Assembly (NCBI GenBank): GCA_023395735.1
Contig: JAEWYI010000041.1
Coordinates: 1-11,724 of the forward strand
DNA: 11,724 bases
DNA from: Cyanobacteria bacterium OH_SFB_17
GTDB taxonomy: Bacteria > Cyanobacteriota > Vampirovibrionia > Gastranaerophilales > Gastranaerophilaceae
Direction of reading: 5' to 3'
In this document: positions 1-5,842 of the stretch, in pieces
Position numbering within the stretch: the first letter of the stretch is position 1
How the letters are laid out: each line of letters starts with the position of its first letter
Notes under the pieces: model-generated
What the model was told of the DNA's origin: nothing
What the model saw: only the letters and a program-made list of their open reading frames with translations
Databases searched by the model: none
Program-made: the position numbers and the translations under genes

Positions 1-188
1 TGAGACAAGAATTAAAAAAAGAGAAGTTTGAACTATCTTTTAACCAAATAAAAAACCTGATGACTCCTTTTGAAAAAGAAATTAATGAAAAATTTGATTT
101 AGAACTGGATTATGAATATTATTTCCCATGGGATAGATTTTTTGAAGTTGGAATCATTCCCAAAACAATTGAAAAAATTACTGACTAA
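1..188 (+). CDS. 3' end of an unidentified protein (partial, 5' end outside the window)
   Basis: An open frame enters from the left edge (first whole codon at base 3) and ends at TAA 186-188, giving the last 61 residues. The tail is charged and then aromatic: a Lys/Glu-rich start (RQELKKEKFE), a middle that looks helical, and the motif YEYYFPWDRFFEVG near the end. I do not recognise the family. There is no membrane segment in the visible part. The coding reading rests on uninterrupted codons and on AT-rich codon use like that of the neighbours. Its last 11 bases overlap the end of the convergent cysE. No obvious terminator follows, since the downstream DNA is cysE coding sequence. A chance open frame of this length is possible in principle, but the amino-acid composition looks like real protein. 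Confidence 0.6.
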   Translation, partial: RQELKKEKFELSFNQIKNLMTPFEKEINEKFDLELDYEYYFPWDRFFEVGIIPKTIEKITD

Positions 189-828
189 TTTTTTCAACTT
201 TTTCTTGCAAATCTTTTACCTCGTATTTTAGTCGATTTAATTCGCAAGCAATCGGGTCAGGGATTCTGTTGTGCATCAACACTCCGTTTTCTTCATCAAA
301 TACTTTTTGAATAACAATTTTTCCAGGAATTCCGACTACAGTTGCATGTTCTGGAACATCGTTTATCACAACCGAACCTGCACCTACCTTCGCGTAATTT
401 CCGAGTGTAATATTACCTAAAACTTTTGCGCCTGCACCGACGACCACACCTCTTTTTAAAGTCGGATGCCTTTTTTCTGCCTTTGAGCTGGTTCCGCCCA
501 AAGTTACGCCCTGATAGAGCAAAACATCGTCACCAATTTCTGCCGTTTCCCCTATCACAACGCCCATCCCGTGGTCAATAAAAAATCTTCTGCCTATCGT
601 CGCTCCGGGGTGGATATCAATCCCTGTCAAAAATCTTGAAAAAGTAGAAATAAGCCTTGGCAAAACAGGAATTTTTATAATCCACAATTTATGCGCAATT
701 CGATGAAGCAAAAGCGCGTGAAATCCCGGATAGCAAAAAATCACTTCCAGCAAATTTTTCGCTGCAGGATCTTTTTTATAAATTATTCCGATATCTTCTT
801 TTAGTGTTTGATAAATTTTTGTAATCAT
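178..828 (-). CDS. cysE: Serine O-acetyltransferase
   Basis: Transfers acetyl from acetyl-CoA to L-serine to give O-acetylserine, the substrate of CysK; cytosolic. At 216 residues it matches the short Bacillus-type CysE rather than the longer enterobacterial form. An N-terminal helical part contains the KKDPAAKN motif (residues 18-25). A left-handed beta-helix of hexapeptide repeats follows (GATIG, AEIGDDV, GAKVLGNITLGN). Active-site features are visible: DIHPGA with His73, the Asp85-His86 pair in IDHGMGVVIGET, and VTLGGT at 108-113. The tail has the usual IPDP segment and ends in a charged helix (EVKDLQEKVEKISQ). It lacks the terminal isoleucine that docks into CysK in the classical cysteine synthase complex. 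The gene lies 23 bp downstream of cysK and is surely its operon partner. The SD is weak (AGGAT about 11 nt before ATG). Its stop codon overlaps the convergent partial gene. Confidence 0.95.
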   Translation of the reverse strand: MITKIYQTLKEDIGIIYKKDPAAKNLLEVIFCYPGFHALLLHRIAHKLWIIKIPVLPRLISTFSRFLTGIDIHPGATIGRRFFIDHGMGVVIGETAEIGDDVLLYQGVTLGGTSSKAEKRHPTLKRGVVVGAGAKVLGNITLGNYAKVGAGSVVINDVPEHATVVGIPGKIVIQKVFDEENGVLMHNRIPDPIACELNRLKYEVKDLQEKVEKISQ

Positions 829-851
829 TTAAAGTTTTATCCTATAATTTG

Positions 852-1766
852 TTAATTAAACAACTCAGTCGACAAATATCTTTCGCCATAATCGCACATT
901 ATTGCAACAATCAACTTTCCTTCATTTTCAGGTTTTTTCGCCAAATCCAAAGCCGCTTTTAAAATTGCGCCGGATGAAATTCCGACCAAAACCCCTTCTT
1001 CTTTTCCTAATCTCTTTGCCATTTCAATCGCAACATCACCTTCTATTTTAATCACACCGTCGATTTTTTTGCCACAATAAAGCTCAGGTACAAAATTGGC
1101 GCCTATTCCTTGTATTTTGTGCGGATGCGCATGTCCTTCGGTCAAAAGAGGGCTTTCTGAAGGTTCAACCCCAAAAATTTGAACTGAAGGTTTTAATTTT
1201 TTTAAACCTTCTGAAAGCCCCATAACAGTGCCAGAAGTTCCTATTCCTGCAACGACTATATCAACTTTTTCATCAGTGTCTTGCCAAATTTCTTTTGTTG
1301 TTGTTTCTATATGAGCCAAAACATTTGCAGGATTTGTAAACTGGGAAGGAATAAATGAATTAGGATTTTCACTGTGAAGCTCTAGTGCCTTATCAACAGC
1401 TCCCTGCATCCCAAGCTCTTTTGGAGTCAAAACAAGTTCTGCCCCGTAAGCCGCAATCATTTTTCTTCTTTCTATCGACATACTCTCAGGCATAGTCGCA
1501 ATAAATTTTAACCCCATAACAGAAGCACACATCGCAAGCCCAATTCCTGTGTTTCCGCTTGTGGGCTCAATTATCAAAGTATTTTCATTAATCTTGCCCG
1601 CTTTTTTTGCCTCGTTTAACATATAAAAAGAAGCTCTGTCTTTGACCGAATTTGAAGGATTAAAATATTCCAACTTCAAAGCAATTTCTACATTGGAATC
1701 GTTCATTTTATTCAATTTTACCAACGGAGTTTTACCGATTAATTCTAAAATATTATTATAAATCAT
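852..1766 (-). CDS. cysK: Cysteine synthase (O-acetylserine sulfhydrylase, PLP enzyme)
   Basis: Makes L-cysteine from O-acetylserine and sulfide with pyridoxal phosphate; cytosolic. The 304 residues match the usual family length. Lys42 in NPSNSVKDR is the Schiff-base lysine. PTSGNTG (68-74) is the substrate-binding loop, GIGTSGTVMG the phosphate-binding glycine loop, then GIGANFVPEL, the PLP-pocket serine loop GISSGA, and CDYGERYLST near the end, as expected. The frame is open back to a GTG at 1811, but I place the start at ATG 1764-1766. GGAG lies 6 nt upstream there, and the protein then begins MIYNNILELIGKTPL exactly as the family does. It sits between tyrS (85 bp upstream) and cysE (23 bp downstream) on the same strand. 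No terminator separates it from tyrS, so read-through is likely. A hairpin lies just before its SD. A cystathionine beta-synthase-like role is less likely, given the length and the neighbouring cysE. Confidence 0.95.
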   Translation of the reverse strand: MIYNNILELIGKTPLVKLNKMNDSNVEIALKLEYFNPSNSVKDRASFYMLNEAKKAGKINENTLIIEPTSGNTGIGLAMCASVMGLKFIATMPESMSIERRKMIAAYGAELVLTPKELGMQGAVDKALELHSENPNSFIPSQFTNPANVLAHIETTTKEIWQDTDEKVDIVVAGIGTSGTVMGLSEGLKKLKPSVQIFGVEPSESPLLTEGHAHPHKIQGIGANFVPELYCGKKIDGVIKIEGDVAIEMAKRLGKEEGVLVGISSGAILKAALDLAKKPENEGKLIVAIMCDYGERYLSTELFN

Positions 1767-1772
1767 TTTTGT

Positions 1773-1808
1773 CTCCTTTTTTGCTATTGCAACTTCTGCA
1801 AAAAGCAA
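1773..1808 (-). promoter_or_regulatory. 5' leader hairpin (1781-1808) next to the cysK ribosome binding site (1773-1776)
   Basis: On the cysK strand a two-step inverted repeat lies just before the A-rich SD region. The outer arms are TTGCT (1804-1808) and AGCAA (1781-1785). The inner arms are TTGCA (1797-1801) and TGCAA (1787-1791), with a 5-nt loop and a small 2/1 internal loop. It is followed by an A-tract and GGAG, not by a U-tract, so it is not an intrinsic terminator. It could modulate translation or protect a processed mRNA end. No known riboswitch fold is recognisable. Confidence 0.4.
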
Positions 1809-1851
1809 CACGGTGCTGAAATAAATTCGGCTCTAAAGATTCAACTGCCTA

Positions 1852-3081
1852 TTAATTTACTATTTTGACAAAATTTCTTTTTCCTGCCTGCAAAACAGTT
1901 TCTTTATCAACATTCAAGACTAAGCCCAAGTCTAAAACCTTTTCTCCATCAAGCTTCACGCCGCCGCCTTGCATAAGACGTTTTGCTTCACCTTTACTTT
2001 GAACAAATTTTAGCTCAACAAGCAAGTCTAAAATATTTTTCTCACCCTCTATTTTAACCTCAGGAATATCTGTTGGAATCCCCTTGTTAGATACAACATT
2101 TATAAATTCGGATTTTCCAAACTCTGCGCCTTCTGTTCCACAATACTCTTGAGTAATAATGTAAGCAAGATTCATCTTAATATCGCGTGGATTTGCACCT
2201 GATTTAAGTTGTGAGTTAATTTGTTTCAATTCGCTTTCTTCAACATCTGTCAAAAGCACGTAATATCTCATTATCAACTCATCTGGAATACTCATGAGTT
2301 TTCCAAACATATTTTTTGCGTCCTCGTTGATAGAAATACAATGCTCTGGATAAGATTTTGACATTTTCTTAACCCCGTCTGTACCTTCCAAAAGCGGTAA
2401 TAAAATTACCATTTGAGGATTCTTTTTACCATAAGCCGATTGGATTTCTCTTCCCAACAAAACATTAAATCTTTGGTCTGTTCCTCCAAGCTCAATGTCT
2501 GAATCAACCACAACCGAGTCATAAGCCTGCATTAGAGGGTAGAAAAATTCGTGGATTGAAATAGGTTTATTTTCATCCATTCTTTTTGCAAAATCGTCTC
2601 TTGTAAGCATTTGAGCCACTGTCATCTGAGATGACAACTTCAAAGTGTCTACAAAGCTTAATTTATGTAGCCAATCCGCGTTGTTCACAATCTCTGCATT
2701 TTCAACATCCACAACTTTTGACATTTGTTCAAAATAAGTTTTTGCATTAGATTCAACTTCTTCTTTTGTCAAAGCCGGTCTTGTTTCAGACTTACCCGAA
2801 GGATCGCCGACCATAGCAGTAGCTCCGCCAACTATCAACACAATTTTGTGCCCAAGTTTTTGAAACTCTCTCAATTTTCTCATTACAACGGTATGACCAA
2901 GATGCAAATCAGGTCTTGTAGGGTCCATACCCAATTTTACTCTTAGAGGCACTCCGCTTTCTTTAGATTTCTGAAGCTTTATCGCAAGTTCCTCAATTCC
3001 GCCAGGCAAAACCTCTGCACCTCTTGCAAGAATTGCTGCCTGTTTTAAAAACTCTTCTTTAATAATAAATTTTTCACTCAT
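1852..3081 (-). CDS. tyrS: Tyrosyl-tRNA synthetase
   Basis: Class I aminoacyl-tRNA synthetase charging tRNA-Tyr with tyrosine; cytosolic and essential. At 409 residues it has the expected order: a Rossmann catalytic core with the HIGH-type signature HLGH at 60-63, GDPSGKSETRP at 92-102, LGGTDQRFN at 198-206 (tyrosine and ATP pocket), and KMSKS at 239-243. A C-terminal S4 RNA-binding domain follows from about residue 345 (ILDLLVELKFVQSKGEAKRL). The long GDPSGKSETR loop and HLGH signature fit the second bacterial TyrRS subgroup (TyrZ/H. influenzae-like) rather than the E. coli type. ATG 3079-3081 is preceded by AAGGA at a good distance. A promoter with a perfect TGATATAAT lies about 40 bp upstream, leaving a leader of roughly 30 nt. 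That is too short for a tyrosine T-box, so T-box control can be excluded here. It is the first gene of the likely tyrS-cysK-cysE transcript. Confidence 0.97.
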   Translation of the reverse strand: MSEKFIIKEEFLKQAAILARGAEVLPGGIEELAIKLQKSKESGVPLRVKLGMDPTRPDLHLGHTVVMRKLREFQKLGHKIVLIVGGATAMVGDPSGKSETRPALTKEEVESNAKTYFEQMSKVVDVENAEIVNNADWLHKLSFVDTLKLSSQMTVAQMLTRDDFAKRMDENKPISIHEFFYPLMQAYDSVVVDSDIELGGTDQRFNVLLGREIQSAYGKKNPQMVILLPLLEGTDGVKKMSKSYPEHCISINEDAKNMFGKLMSIPDELIMRYYVLLTDVEESELKQINSQLKSGANPRDIKMNLAYIITQEYCGTEGAEFGKSEFINVVSNKGIPTDIPEVKIEGEKNILDLLVELKFVQSKGEAKRLMQGGGVKLDGEKVLDLGLVLNVDKETVLQAGKRNFVKIVN

Positions 3082-3118
3082 TTTATAATCCTTAATTTTA
3101 TTTATTTTCAGCTATTCA

Positions 3119-3147
3119 ATTATATCAAAAAAACAATCATAATTTAA
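3119..3147 (-). promoter_or_regulatory. Promoter of tyrS (extended -10)
   Basis: On the minus strand TGA-TATAAT occupies 3127-3119, a perfect -10 hexamer with the extended TGn element. With a 17-bp spacer the -35 position reads TTAAAT (3142-3147), a poor match, as is common for extended -10 promoters. The predicted start of transcription is near 3112, giving a leader of about 30 nt before the tyrS ATG. Confidence 0.55.
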
Positions 3148-3228
3148 GGCGCAGGCCTCAACTTCTGATTTTTGCAAACTTTTGTTAAAAATTTTAAAAA
3201 AAACAATGTGAAAAAAGCAAAAAAAAGT

Positions 3229-3258
3229 TTTACGGTTGTTTTCACAAATAGTGATAAC
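3229..3258 (+). promoter_or_regulatory. Possible promoter of the 55-residue gene
   Basis: TTTACG (3229-3234) and GATAAC (3253-3258) each match 4 of 6 consensus bases with an 18-bp spacer. They would start transcription near 3265, about 16 nt before the ATG. The element overlaps small inverted repeats (TCAC-AAATA-GTGA at 3242-3254 and TAACA-C-TGTTA at 3255-3265) that could serve as an operator. In such AT-rich DNA this is only suggestive. Confidence 0.3.
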
Positions 3259-3280
3259 ACTGTTAAAAAAGGAATAAGAA

Positions 3281-3448
3281 ATGAACATTAACCGAATCAG
3301 ACCAGATAAATATCCGGAAATAAGCCCTATTTCAATTGAAAAAGGAATTGGAAAAGTTTTGACAAAAGCAGAAAAATTAGCTAAACAGGCAAAAATGGCT
3401 AATGAGTGTGCAAGCGATACATTTGTTGCAAGTACAAAAACAAAATAA
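3281..3448 (+). CDS. Small protein of 55 residues, function unknown
   Basis: ATG at 3281 is preceded by AAAAAAGGAATAAGAA, with a GGA core 7 nt before the start, and the frame ends at TAA 3446-3448. The product begins MNINRIRPDKYPEISPIS. It continues with a Lys/Ala-rich stretch (residues 25-41, KVLTKAEKLAKQAKMAN) that should form a basic amphipathic helix, one cysteine (Cys43), and a Thr/Lys tail (FVASTKTK). There is no signal peptide, membrane segment or recognised domain. The 'MNINxI' opening recalls the short lineage-specific proteins common in gut Melainabacteria, but I cannot confirm homology. It stands alone in the gap between divergent tyrS and bioD. It has a possible promoter upstream and a terminator-like hairpin downstream, which together argue for a real, separately transcribed gene. 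The alternative is a chance frame. Confidence 0.6.
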   Translation: MNINRIRPDKYPEISPISIEKGIGKVLTKAEKLAKQAKMANECASDTFVASTKTK

Positions 3449-3480
3449 ACTGATTAAATATATTTTATCCCCCCATCACC

Positions 3481-3538
3481 AGAGCAAAAGAGTTTTAACC
3501 CTTTTGTCAATCTTGCTCTATTTACTTTTAATTTTTTT
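3481..3538 (+). terminator. Probable terminator after the 55-residue gene
   Basis: AGAGCAA (3481-3487) can pair with TTGCTCT (3513-3519). Alternatively, a nested CAAAAG (3485-3490) pairs with CTTTTG (3501-3506) while AGAG still pairs with CTCT. A T-rich tract (ATTTACTTTTAATTTTTTTT) follows immediately. The loop is long and the U-tract is interrupted, so strength is uncertain. The two alternative pairings share bases. The same T-rich tract also contains the candidate bioD -35 element. Confidence 0.45.
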
Positions 3539-3548
3539 TCTATAAAAT
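3521..3548 (+). promoter_or_regulatory. Promoter of bioD, predicted to give a leaderless mRNA
   Basis: TTTACT (3521-3526, 4 of 6) and TAAAAT (3543-3548, 5 of 6) are spaced by 16 bp. The -10 ends 6 nt before the bioD ATG at 3555, so transcription would start on or next to the A of the start codon. No SD-like sequence lies between the -10 and the ATG, which fits leaderless translation. Confidence 0.4.
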
Positions 3549-3554
3549 TATCTT

Positions 3555-4283
3555 ATGTTAAATATTTTTGTCACAGCTACAGATTCAAACATAGGTAAAA
3601 CTTTTATTTCTGCAGGATTGGCCGCAACAATGCAAAGTCTGGGGTATTCCACGTGCGTCTACAAGCCAATACAAACAAAAGCGCCCAGCAAAAATGGGTT
3701 TGCGCAGTCACCTGACTTGCTTTATGTGAAAAATGTTGATCCCTACATAAAAACTCGCTCAACATATTTGCTTAAAGAAAATGCCTCTCCGTTAATCGCG
3801 GCAGAGATGGAAAATGTATTTATCGACCACACTCTTATAAAAAAAGAGATTGAAGCCTGCTGCAAAGAATCTGACTGTCTTATCACAGAAGGCACTGGCG
3901 GGTTAATGACACCAGTTTCTATAAATTTGTCCGTAAGCGACTTGATAAAAAAACTTGAATTGCCGACTCTTATAATTGTAAACCCTCAAACTTCTTCGAT
4001 AAACCAAATCCTTTTGACTATTCAACACGCACAGCTGAAAGGTCTTTTGGTAAGCGGGGTCGTAATTAATAATCTCCCTGAAGAAACTTCCGACATCGAT
4101 ACAAAATCCTGCCCAAGACTAATCGAAGAATATACAGATGCAAAAGTTTTAGGCATTGTAAAACAATTCAGCGACCCCAAAAACATTAACCCAAACGATT
4201 TGATAACCTCAATTTTAAACGGGATAGACATAGAAAGTGTCTTTAATGTAAAAATAGCAAAATTAAATCTGGATTTAGACTAA
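3555..4283 (+). CDS. bioD: ATP-dependent dethiobiotin synthetase
   Basis: Closes the ureido ring of dethiobiotin from 7,8-diaminopelargonate, CO2 and ATP, the next-to-last step of biotin synthesis; cytosolic homodimer. The 242 residues are close to the E. coli length. A modified P-loop ATDSNIGKT (8-16) carries Lys15 and Thr16. Lys37 in YKPIQT and Asp54 align by number with catalytic Lys37 and Asp54 of the E. coli enzyme. EGTGGLMTPV (112-121) is the second nucleotide and Mg contact, usually EGAGG. A late VVINNLPEE segment corresponds to the purine-binding region. The start is fixed by homology, since MLNIFVTATDS begins the first beta strand, even though no SD precedes it. No other bio gene is in the window. 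It converges with the PHP gene after 14 bp. A cobyrinate amidase-like P-loop relative is a remote alternative. Confidence 0.93.
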   Translation: MLNIFVTATDSNIGKTFISAGLAATMQSLGYSTCVYKPIQTKAPSKNGFAQSPDLLYVKNVDPYIKTRSTYLLKENASPLIAAEMENVFIDHTLIKKEIEACCKESDCLITEGTGGLMTPVSINLSVSDLIKKLELPTLIIVNPQTSSINQILLTIQHAQLKGLLVSGVVINNLPEETSDIDTKSCPRLIEEYTDAKVLGIVKQFSDPKNINPNDLITSILNGIDIESVFNVKIAKLNLDLD

Positions 4284-4297
4284 AATTTTTTGATTTT

Positions 4298-5812
4298 TTA
4301 TTTAAAATATCTTTTAAAAAGATTTTTTCTATGAGTGTCAGATCCACCAAATTTAAACAAGCCAAGCTTTTTAGACAACGAGTCTACCAATTTTTTTATC
4401 TCGGTATTATCTTGAACCTGTTTTACATTCTCACCGTAACTTTGATAATAAACCTCAGTAAACAAAGCTTTTTCTTTGCATTTTTTCTTAAATTTTTCAT
4501 AAAAAGATACCAGATATTTTTTTTGCAAAGCTAAGCCCGAAATCTTTTCAGTTAACTCAAGCGGATGCGCCACGCCAATAATCGTCTCTGGTTGATTTTT
4601 AAAAGCTTGATACACATCTGCTGCATCCGGAACATATTTGAATCCATTGTAATTCCCCGCATTAAACTTTTCGACATCTGTTTCAAAAGTTTTTACAAAC
4701 CTTAAATACCCCTCAGATTTTTGAGTTGAATTAAGAATTTTTTCCACATCTGAAGGTTCGACTTGTAAAATTTCTGCCAGATAAAGAGAAATTGTTTTTT
4801 CTGGAGCTCTCGCCTTGTTTGTTTTATCAACTTTATAAAAATAATCACGCAAGCCTTGTGTCAAAAAATCCGCATCCGGTTTTATACCTTTTGAATCAAA
4901 AATCTGTAGAAATTTTTTATTCTTAACCACAACTTCTTCAAGAACTAACTTTGTTTTTATATAAGTTCTTGCATAATTAAATGTACCCATGATGTTTTTT
5001 TTCAAAGGATTATAAAAGTTCTCAGCTTCTTGCACAGAAAAAATCTTTTTTCCTGTTCTGAAAGATTTTTGATAAATTCTATTTGAATCATCAATCATCT
5101 TTTTTAAAACTTCCGATTTAGTATTCTTGTATGTCTGCAAAAAAGCCGCATAAGTTTTTTCATTCGGATCAATTCCATACGCCAAAATATGAGCGCTAGT
5201 CGGCGAAGAAAAAACGTCAGGAGCAAATTTGTCAAAAGTTGTGTGCTCAACCCCTAGAACCACTCCCAAATTTTTATATTTTATCGGGTTTTCATAAACA
5301 AGATTAATCAAATCATTTGCAGATTCTGCTGTGTCATGATCGCTTACTCCTGTCAAAAATTTTCGCACTCTTTGATTTTGTAAATCACTTTGCGCAATAA
5401 AATCAGCATGGGCTGAAGATTTTTCCAAAAATTCTTCTGCTGAAAGAAAGCCGTCTGAGCTTAAAGTATGCAAATGTGTATTAGCACCCATTGTACCGTT
5501 TTTTATATTTGAATCCATTTCGCCTGCAGAAAAGAAATCAGGATTGTTTGAATTCTTTTTCATAATTTCCAACAACTCCTGCGGCCCCACAATCGCATAA
5601 AGTCTGTAATATTCATCAGGATTTTTACCTGCATTAATCAATAGTTTCTTCTTGTAATCTATATCATGCGGATACTTTTTTGCTTTTTCCTTTAAAAAAG
5701 AAATCTCATTTTCCTTTAAATTATTTCCTAAAAAAGCAAAACCACTCACCTTCTTATTATCAGGCAAACGGTTTTGCTTATTATATGTATTTTGTATCTT
5801 GGAAATTAACAA
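4298..5812 (-). CDS. PHP-superfamily metal-dependent phosphoesterase-like protein with a large insert
   Basis: The 504 residues carry a full set of PHP metal ligands in family order: HLH at 113-115, Asp120, SDHD at 157-160, Glu189 in VLGVEH, His208 in HILAYGID, His416 in GVAHPLE, and SDTH at 491-494. The closest pattern I know is the TrpH/YciV type, which hydrolyses small phosphoesters or RNA ends with a trinuclear metal site. This one is much longer. About 105 residues precede the first motif, and about 205 mostly helical Lys-rich residues separate His208 from His416. There is no signal peptide or membrane segment. The start is TTG (5810-5812) with AAGGGA 7 nt upstream; the next Met is at residue 84, too late to be likely. 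The gene begins 30 bp after gyrA ends with no terminator between, so it probably rides on the gyrA transcript. The substrate is unknown. Confidence 0.8.
   Translation of the reverse strand: MLISKIQNTYNKQNRLPDNKKVSGFAFLGNNLKENEISFLKEKAKKYPHDIDYKKKLLINAGKNPDEYYRLYAIVGPQELLEIMKKNSNNPDFFSAGEMDSNIKNGTMGANTHLHTLSSDGFLSAEEFLEKSSAHADFIAQSDLQNQRVRKFLTGVSDHDTAESANDLINLVYENPIKYKNLGVVLGVEHTTFDKFAPDVFSSPTSAHILAYGIDPNEKTYAAFLQTYKNTKSEVLKKMIDDSNRIYQKSFRTGKKIFSVQEAENFYNPLKKNIMGTFNYARTYIKTKLVLEEVVVKNKKFLQIFDSKGIKPDADFLTQGLRDYFYKVDKTNKARAPEKTISLYLAEILQVEPSDVEKILNSTQKSEGYLRFVKTFETDVEKFNAGNYNGFKYVPDAADVYQAFKNQPETIIGVAHPLELTEKISGLALQKKYLVSFYEKFKKKCKEKALFTEVYYQSYGENVKQVQDNTEIKKLVDSLSKKLGLFKFGGSDTHRKNLFKRYFK
4309..4329 (+). 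terminator. Weak AT-rich hairpin with T-run downstream of bioD
   Basis: ATCTTT (4309-4314) and AAAGAT (4318-4323) are perfect arms around a 3-nt loop, followed by a run of T. It could end bioD transcription. It lies inside the last codons of the convergent PHP gene and has a single G-C pair, so it is weak; the T-rich stretch from 4285 may help. Confidence 0.25.
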
Positions 5813-5842
5813 CTCAATTCCCTTGTGGGTTATTGTAACTTA

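Noticed and set aside
1767..1811. Longer cysK beginning at GTG 1811 (15 extra residues)
   Set aside because: The ATG at 1766 has GGAG at 6 nt and gives the family-typical N-terminus; the extra codons run through the leader hairpin and the SD itself.
3082..3118. T-box riboswitch before tyrS
   Set aside because: The predicted leader is only about 30 nt, with no T-box sequence or terminator hairpin.
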